Source: Astropecten irregularis
Taxonomy: Eukaryota; Echinodermata; Asteroidea; Paxillosida; Astropectinidae
NCBI GenBank assembly: GCA_963971285.1
Contig: OZ020262.1
Span: 12,007,308 to 12,071,307, forward strand
Reading direction: 5' to 3'
DNA length: 64,000 nucleotides
The notes under the pieces were generated by a model. It was not told where the DNA came from. It made no database searches and worked only from the letters and a program-made list of their open reading frames with translations. Of this stretch, positions 57,075-64,000 are shown piece after piece (the first letter of the stretch is position 1; each line of letters opens with the position of its first letter). The translations under genes were made by a program, and so were the position numbers.

Positions 57075-57400
57075 TAAGGCCTAAAAAAAATTGTTGTTTT
57101 GCCCTCAGCGACCGACCGTAAAATGCCAAAACTTTGGGTCGGGATTTTTTTGTCTCCGAGTCCAAGCGTAAAAACTCACCATTTTTGACAGAAAATGTAA
57201 GATTTAGCAGTAAAAAAAGCGTGTCTCCTCAGAACGACCCAAGACGTTGATTTATAAGCCCTGGTGACCATACATCCTGTATTTATTCTTAAATGTTTAA
57301 AAGTCGGCCAAAAAAAAAAAAATAAATAAATCGACTTACCTACCCAAAATTTTAATTTTTCCACTTGAGGGCAACACAACAATTGTTTTGTTAGGCCTTA
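57075..57400. repeat. 326-bp MITE-like element with ~35-bp inverted ends
   Basis: The left end begins taaggcctaa and runs through 'ttgttgttttgccctca'. The right end is its near complement, 'tgagggcaacacaacaattg' then 'ttaggcctta'. The interior has 'gggtcgggattttttt' and an A-rich run. It lies about 370 bases beyond the gene 11 stop codon. Confidence 0.75.
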
Positions 57401-57774
57401 TTGTAAACACACACAAAATGCTAAACTGATAAAAGTGAGTTTGATATCGCCTGCCATTTAACACCGAAATTATTTTAATTAAGATCAAATTATGAGATTG
57501 GTTTAATTATATTCATAGATACTTAATAAGCAATACAACTACCGATGATGTAGTCTGTTGATTTATGTAATCCCCTAATGTTGTATTTCAAAGCATGGTG
57601 TTACTTACCATACTGGTGGACTATTGTTACAGTCTTTCACAGTAATAAAACCAAACAAAAACAATTATATCATATTTATTTCAAATTTAAAATGGAAATA
57701 TTTAAGGCTATTGAAATCTTCATATAAATTTGTTTAATTTGTTTATCTGACTTTTGTCTTAATTTTCAAGTTCG

Positions 57775-60265
57775 TCACTGCTGGATTGTAGGCTCGTAGT
57801 AGCAGTAATATATGTAATGGTCGTTCCCACTAGGTTGGTAGCGAGGATGACTTCCTACCGGGGCTGTCTGATTACCGTCGCAATCCCACTTGAACCACTC
57901 TTGGGTCACCGTCATGCCCTGCACCTGCTGACACTCCGCGGTGTAGGGGAACAGGTAGAACGGGCTACCTGTCGGCAGAGCGATCGGCTGGGATGCACAG
58001 CCGCTGGTCATGCAGCAGTAGTCGTAGCGGGTGTCCTGGTCGTACTGCCCCGATGGCACGGTCCCATACAGGTCGTTCCAATTGCTGAAATCTTCGTCAT
58101 TCCAGTATATTGATCCGGTTGCCATATCTATACATCAGTAAGACGTAATATGTAAGTATGTGTATATGGTTAAGAATTCTTTGAACAACAGTACTCATCG
58201 TACTTTGCGAACTCTGATGCGGCACCTTCGTCTCGTTGAAAACCTTAAGAGTAAATTGCCCAACATGAATTAAGAGCTGGATTTGACCATTTTCCCAATT
58301 TCTGGGGACAATCTTAGATGGAGCCACATGCTTACCTTTGGGGCAGTGGTCTCCATATTTGAAGACGCAGTATTCCCCCTGTGGCCATTCTGCGTCACAG
58401 TCACCGACACGGTCCACCGTCTTCATGCAGAAGTCTTGGTACATGTCGTCAACCCAGTACGGTCCCATGAGGTGCAGTCCGTCTGACCACGTGTTGTTGT
58501 TTGGACTGTCGTCATCCGTGTCGTGATAACGGTAGCCGGTTTCCCAGTCAAACCCATCAGCAGTCGGGCAATCGGCGTCTGGCATCGGTAGACCGTAGGT
58601 ACCAGACGGCCAACATTCCATAGCCTCCGAATCATGCAAAGGAAAGAATTCCACGTTTGACAAGTGGAACAGGTTCGATTCATCTCCCTGGACCTTAAAC
58701 GATCCTCTTGTTCAGGCCACGGACGTCATATAAAAAAATATGGACCTGCAACGCTTTTGTATCTACTGAAGCCACCGGCGGCCATCTTACCGTGCCAGAT
58801 ACAATGCGTTAACTATTGTTGCCAGACGGATTTAACTAACAATGGTGAGCGCGTCTTTGTATTACCTTTGTATTTGGCCCTCCGAGATGGATACTTGTGG
58901 CTTCATTGACCTACGTGGGATTATAGAGAGTATTGCAAGTCCAGATTTGTTTATTATGACGTCCGTGGTTCAGGCACGACAGTCCATTAGGACCGAATAT
59001 GAAATAATTAAAAGCACACCTGTGGGTAATAGTCATTCATTTTACCTTTGCGGTTCCCGACCCACATAACACTGTCACTGGTCATGTTACATCACAAATA
59101 CCTGTGGACATTAGTTGTGATTTACATCACAAATTCACAAATATCTGCGCATGGCTTGTGATGTCAAATGTTTGCAAATCACAAATATCTGTGCACATAA
59201 TGACGTGCGATACATTTTACATCACAAATCTGCGCACATTTTCTGTGTGTTTTTGTGTATAATGCGGCATGATTGTTCCGAATATTATTAGTTTGCTTAG
59301 GTACGGTGCGAAGAACTCATAACGAAAGTTATTAAACAGCGGTCAACTGCCACAACATAAGCAATAACGGGGTACAGTTAGTGGTTGTGATTCGCCCATA
59401 TGTCATGGCGGCCACAAAAATGCATAATGACACTCTCAAGAATACACTTCCATAATTATAAAACCTATACATTGGTCTAACATAATATTTCCCTCCTCGG
59501 TTGGTATTAGAACGCCGGGTACGGTTTTCGGGAGGACGCTGGCTCGAATCCCGCTCCAGTCAATTTGTATTTGTTCACTTTTCGATGACTTTAAATTCAG
59601 ACAGTTTCCAATTGTGGTTATTTGATCATAATTTACATTGTTGATATCAAGTTCGACATCTTGTGTGTATGGGTATACATATGCTTCGTTTCTAGATGTA
59701 GTTTGTAATGTTTGTTCAATCAAACAAAATCTATCTTTCTTTTTTTGTTCACACTGATTACAAGCAGTGAACAAATCCGTATTTTATTCATGAGAGTTAA
59801 GAGAACAACTCGAAATAATCACATAAAATACTTTTTATGAGTAGTCTGGAAAGCCCTATTTTTGTCTTTGTTTCATGCACGAAATTATACATTTATTTTT
59901 AAAATTCGAGCGGGAAATCTTACCGGCAAGGCGTAGTAATATGCAAAGCTCTCGTCTGGCTGAAAATCCCCTGGAAACTCAACATGACGAGCGTCGTTCA
60001 ACTGACAAATGCCGTTGGTTTTGTCTTGGTTGAAAGATCGACACTTGTCGTTGTTGGCACACAGCTTAGCGCACCTGATGCGGCTCTTGTTTCCAAACTC
60101 CTTGATGGTGTGACCGCGGAGGGCCATCTTTTTGACGGCGTCAAAATTATCGGCTCGGTAAACTGGGCAATGACCGTCTGCTGACAAGCCAGAAACCCGA
60201 ATCATTGTTGCTATGATATACATCGTCACGGACAGCTTAGGAAATTTCTTTCCAGTTTTCCTCAT
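57775..60265 (-). CDS. Gene 11: secreted PAN/Apple + ApeC protein, group B, minus strand
   Basis: Coding exons, all reverse, are 60265-59924, 58624-58336 and 58127-57775 (327 aa). Signal peptide (MRKTGKKFPKLSV..VSGLSA), five-cysteine PAN exon ending YYALP, and ApeC. The expected intron 1 acceptor, ttgcag|GATTC in gene 7, reads ttgcatGATTC here. The next AG nine bases on (tcggag|GCTATG) keeps phase 0 and only drops the residues DSE, so that is the acceptor I chose. Exon 2 still supplies MECWPSG. Other changes are VAGC to DADC, LKGPY to LMGPY, and SGSAS to SGCAS (17 mature cysteines); the C-terminus is YYEPTIQQ. AATAAA on minus at 57680-57675 fits a short 3' UTR. Role inferred. Confidence 0.8.
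59070..59265. repeat. Irregular 'acatcacaaat' repeats in intron 1 of gene 11
   Basis: The motif 'catcacaaat' or 'aatcacaaatatctg' recurs about six times with uneven spacing, together with 'tgtgatgt' complements that make small hairpins. Not an array of fixed period. Confidence 0.5.
59498..59600 (+). repeat. tRNA-derived SINE in intron 1 of gene 11
   Basis: Box B-like GGCTCGAATCCC near 59549, followed by 'gctccagtcaattt' and the family tail 'ttgttcacttttcgatgact'. Inserted antisense to gene 11. Box A is degraded. Confidence 0.65.
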
Positions 60266-60560
60266 TTTAGATTGTTACCTAGTTCGGTGCAAACTATATC
60301 TACGACCCGTGCACCAATCAACATAGACTGTTCTAAGAGTATGATATGCGTGTGTTACAACGTGTTCACCCGGAAGATACAGAGCAGCCGTGTCAGTTTC
60401 CTATTGCCGATTAGCGCAGTAAGAAGCTAGTGGTTCTCAAATCTGAATTCATACATGAGATTCACAGAGAATCTGCACCACAAGTGACGTTATACACTGG
60501 CAAGTGCCTGGCTTATATGTCCCAACTGTATAGTACATGAGTATAGTATTTCATCCCGGT
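60266..60560 (-). promoter_or_regulatory. Upstream region of gene 11
   Basis: Aligned with the gene 10 upstream region. A TATA-like ATATAAG on minus at 60518-60512 lies 247 bases before the ATG, then 'gccaggcact' and an ACGTCAC half-site near 60485. The long gap to the ATG would imply a ~215-base 5' UTR or an untranslated exon. Confidence 0.5.
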
Positions 60561-61300
60561 TGTCACCTACTCAACTGAGCATGCGCCCTGTTTGACCACG
60601 TGCCTTCTTGCCATAAAAGCCTGACCAATCAAACGACCGTTTCAACCTAAAAGAGCGCGGTCTGTTCACGCCATCTTCAGACATACACGTGGCATTGCCT
60701 GATTCCTCATTTTCATTTATATAGCACCACGAGCAAATTAAATTCAGAAATTGAACCAATGCCGGCAAAGACTGCGTGGGCACAATTCATACTTGCGTTG
60801 TGGCGTTTCTGGGTCTACATGAGATGAGGAACAAAAAACTATATGCTTGGAATGGTGTTCAAAAAAGATTAGGCCTAATTTTCCATATATTCCTCCTTTT
60901 CATTGTAACACTATGAGCAAATGAACAGACTGAAATTACTCCAAAGACGGCAAAGAAATTTCATATATCATTGTCATATGACAATGCGATCAGAAATTAT
61001 AAACGAATTATTGTTTCCTAGACCGCCAATTAATGCTTTGTTCCTCTTTGCGTGTGTGTCATTCTGAAAAGCTGGCAACTCATTACCGTGACATATTTAC
61101 ATCGGGAGCTGTTAACGTAGGGGGCTGGTGTTTTTCCCACTCAAATTGTTGCTCGTTTTGGCGGCAAGTCCTGCTGATAATGAGATTGTCGCATTGTAAA
61201 ATGCTACTTAGCGAAAGAGTACTGACAAAGGGATAGGCACGTTTCGAGTCTAGCAGGATCGTCTGCAAAATACCGAGCTCAACATCTCAAATGATATGGC
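60561..61300. repeat. Dispersed non-coding block, copy 2
   Basis: About 60880-61280 aligns with 61950-62310 in the same orientation and with 54905-55200 inverted. It includes 'cattgtcatatgacaatg', 'cctagaccgccaat' and 'tctagcaggatcgt'. No open frame of interest. Confidence 0.6.
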
Positions 61301-61940
61301 ATCAGTATATAGTTCCTTTTGCTAATCCCTCACACCCAAAAAGGGATGTTAGAGTTTACATTATCTTTATTTGTATTCATCAAATAACCGCAAGGGAATC
61401 AGAACTCACGAAACCACTCAGGTTCAGGTTCAGGGTTATTAAACAAATCGTTATTGTATTTGTGATAAATAAATAAATTATTTGTGATACATTCGTGGCA
61501 AATATAACGCTATACTGTTGACGATATTAAGAGGATTCCCATGCTATATTTCCATGTTAAAAAGTCCATATACATGCACGTACGTGCATTTGAACCACAT
61601 TGGTACAAACGTGTGTATGCCTATAAATGGTTGTGTGTAAATGCTAATTCCTTCTTTACTTAAAATACTAACCCGTACAATACCAGGGATATCAAACGAC
61701 ATAAGATGTTGATACTAGAAAAGAGGTTGTTAATCTTTGGAAATGAGAAGGTAATGTCTCCTGTGGCTCAGGATATCGGCTGGAAGATAGCGAAGATTCT
61801 GCTTTGGACTGGTAGTTTTTTCGAGGGCACAATTCAAACTTGTGTTTTGGTCTATCTGTGTCCATACATCGTGATAATGGTTAGTGCGGAACGATGAAAG
61901 CTATATGCCTGTCGTGGTCTACAAAAAGAATATTAGGTCT
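61301..61940. other. Stretch with no recognised feature
   Basis: No exon, repeat or RNA gene recognised. The open frame at 61706-61897 shows no family resemblance and is probably chance. Confidence 0.4.
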
Positions 61941-63120
61941 TATGTCGTTTATTCCTCGTTTTCATTGTAACACCATGAACAAATTAGACCATGAGTCGGC
62001 AAACTCATTTCGTATTTTCATTGTCACATGACAATATGATGAGACATTATAAATGAATTATTGTTTCCTAGACCGCCAATAACGGCTTTGTTCTTCTTTG
62101 CGTGTGTGTCATTCTGAAAAGCTGCCAACTCATTACAGTGACATATTTACATCAGGAGATATTAACGTAAGGGCTGGTGGTTTTCCCGCTCAAATTGTTG
62201 CTCGTTTTCGCGGGAAGTCCTGACGATAATGAGATTGTGGCATTGTAAAAATGCTGCTGAGTGAAAGAGTACGGACAGACGAAAGCATGTTTGGATTCTA
62301 GCAGGATTGTTTTCAAAAGACGCTCAGGCACATGGGTCATTGTTTGGCGCACGTGCCGCTGTTCATAATTATTGTCCTTGACGCCCACCTTGCAATCATT
62401 TTAATTATGCAATGCTGCCATATTCATGTGAAATATTGAAAAATGCAGAAGTGTTTAACATTGTGAGCCACAGAATAACATATTGTTCACCTCTATAGGA
62501 AAGGGGGCATCACTCGAACAGAACCAATGTGGCCTGGGTTCGATACCGGCTTGGGTCATATGCGAGTACATCGAATTGTGAGTTGGTTCTATCCTATGCT
62601 ACGAGGGTTTTTCTCTGGGTTTTCCGGTTTTCCTCCCTCCACAAAAATCAAACACTTTCGATCTCAGGCTGTACTCCGTTGTCATTATATATGGTTGATG
62701 TGGCTGGCAGCCAAGGGCGCCAATGAAAGCCTGCAATTCGATCACGTTGTAGCCGCATCCTTCGCAATTCAGCACCCCAGCTGCGAGTAAGGATGATTAG
62801 CCTCCCAAATTATTATATGAACAGACCTGACATACACACTGTTGACTTTCAAACACAGGATGTCCACATAGTGCATTATCCCAAGACATTGTGTGGACGT
62901 GTGTGTGTGTGTGTATGAACTGAGGACATAGTACATGATCCTGGGATGTTCTGTGTAATTCCACACACGTCCACTTTCTTTATGATTCTATTAATGCTCT
63001 GCCACTCTTCGAACAAAACATTATAATGGACCTTTAACGATGTACACTGTATACTGCCCTCTGTTGTTCGGTTTTCGCGTATTCGCCGTATAGGAGCGCG
63101 CAAACAAGACCATCTACGAC
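61941..63120. repeat. Dispersed non-coding block, copy 3, with an inserted SINE
   Basis: Homologous to 60880-61280 on its left and to 55270-55950 on its right. The right part is interrupted by the SINE-like sequence at about 62520-62770, which copy 1 lacks. A TG microsatellite lies at 62893-62913. Confidence 0.6.
62520..62770 (+). repeat. tRNA-derived SINE with a conserved central motif
   Basis: Box B-like GGGTTCGATACC near 62536. About 80 bases on is a 'tttttctctgggttttccgg' and 'ttttcctccctcc' motif of the kind conserved in SINEs of many invertebrates. The copy interrupts a block that is continuous at 55600. The open frames across it are non-genic. Confidence 0.6.
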
Positions 63121-64000
63121 ATACACGAAAACATGTCAAAATTCCAAGACATTAAATTAAATTTCGAACTCATTTGCTACATTATTTTGAATGCATTCCT
63201 TTAATTTACTTCATTTGTAAATTTACTGCGCTAAAAGAGGTACATATAGGCCTATCCCCCTCGCCTTTCCGTACCAATTAAACGATTGTATATATGTCGC
63301 CTACAATATACACGTGGTTGTTGTGCAAACTCAGCCTAAAAATGATGTGTATGGGCATTTACCAGGTTTTTAATCATATGCTTCAGGATTTTATCCAGAG
63401 ACGTATACACCCTCTGGTTTCCGTAAGATATGACACACGTTTCCTCCAATTCATCCTTGCAGTCTGTCACCTTAAAAAATAATTACCAACATACAGTGGG
63501 ACTTAATTCCACATTTGCAAAGGAACCATGCATGTGGTGTGAAGTGTTGAAATGTACGGTTGGACCCTGTGATACTTATTCAAAGCGTACGAGGAAAGAA
63601 ACTGATCGACATTCTGTGGCCCGTGTACGCTTCACATTCAACTACATTGGAGGGATAGAGGGTCTATGTACAGTGCATTGTATTGTAAGCCTACGTGTTA
63701 TCAGTCCATTACCATGGTAGCACATGGATAATATACGCATTGTTATGAGTATTGAATGTTCATGTTGTGGCAATGAGCCAAGTTTCATTGCAACAGCTAT
63801 AGCAGTGCCCGCGCCGGCAGCCGCGCTGTTTCGATTTTCCAAAAGGTGGTTTTGTTTTCGAGTTTGGATAGTGAAATTGTACGACAGTCCTCTCAGGTTG
63901 CAAGTTGGTCGCACGTACCGTACCTCTACCAAGAGCTGTACCGTAAGAAAGCGTTTCGTTCTCCCACCAGGCTTACGGCAGAGATCACTCAGGCCATAAG
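63121..64000. other. Right end: no recognised gene
   Basis: No PAN or ApeC exon and no known RNA was seen. Open frames on both strands at 63642-63999 overlap a GC-richer patch (gcccgcgccggcagccgcgc near 63807). One of them could be an exon of an unrelated neighbouring gene, but there is no motif to support it. Confidence 0.4.

Noticed and set aside
62527..62790. Candidate coding exon with an 87-codon open frame
   Set aside because: The frame spans a SINE-like element with box B and the conserved central motif.
63642..63999. Open frames on both strands at the right edge
   Set aside because: No recognisable domain or splice pattern, and the frames overlap each other. Cannot be supported without sequence beyond the edge.

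Overview
The window is animal nuclear DNA. Genes are split into three coding exons with GT/AG introns, and the spacers are AT-rich and full of SINE-like, MITE-like and simple repeats. The protein family (apextrin C-terminal or ApeC domain) and the repeat types suggest a marine invertebrate, most likely a deuterostome such as an echinoderm. That taxonomic guess is an inference from memory of the families and was not tested.

The window is essentially one gene cluster: ten apparently intact genes and one broken gene of a single family. Each intact gene encodes a secreted protein of about 324-343 residues: signal peptide, PAN/Apple-like domain (exon 1), first half of an ApeC domain (exon 2), second half of ApeC (exon 3). 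Intron phases are always 0 then 1. ApeC domains of amphioxus apextrin-like proteins are known to bind bacterial peptidoglycan or muramyl dipeptide, so a role as secreted microbe-binding immune proteins is likely but inferred.

Layout: positions 1-1740 hold decayed upstream and 3'-flank sequence of minus-strand family members, so the cluster probably continues off the left edge. Genes 1-8 are on the plus strand (start codons at 2343, 7814, 13678, 19715, 25855, 33974, 38711, 45190). Genes 2-5 are very similar ~6 kb tandem units, introns and spacers included. Genes 9, 10 (a pseudogene) and 11 are on the minus strand (start codons at 51790, 54591, 60265), so genes 8 and 9 are tail to tail. Two subgroups are visible: A (genes 1-6 and 9; exon 1 begins MKDIGQ or MKDTGQ) and B (genes 7, 8, 10, 11; shorter PAN exon).

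Almost every gene is followed by a long tandem repeat (12-mer GCTTTGGCTTCT-like, CTGTG pentamer, CCGTST hexamer, or a 34/38-bp minisatellite). Introns carry tRNA-derived SINEs, foldback elements and MITEs, several datable by empty-site comparison between gene copies. From 60.3 kb to the right end no gene was recognised; that part holds a dispersed non-coding block and a SINE.

The most informative signals are: paired loss of two cysteines in gene 1, which suggests a disulfide; a cysteine that sits on either side of intron 1 in the two subgroups; near-identical DNA patches in exons 1 and 3 of otherwise diverged genes (likely gene conversion); the deletion-fusion pseudogene; a lost splice acceptor with an in-frame substitute in gene 11; and an open hydrophobic extension into intron 1 in genes 2-4.
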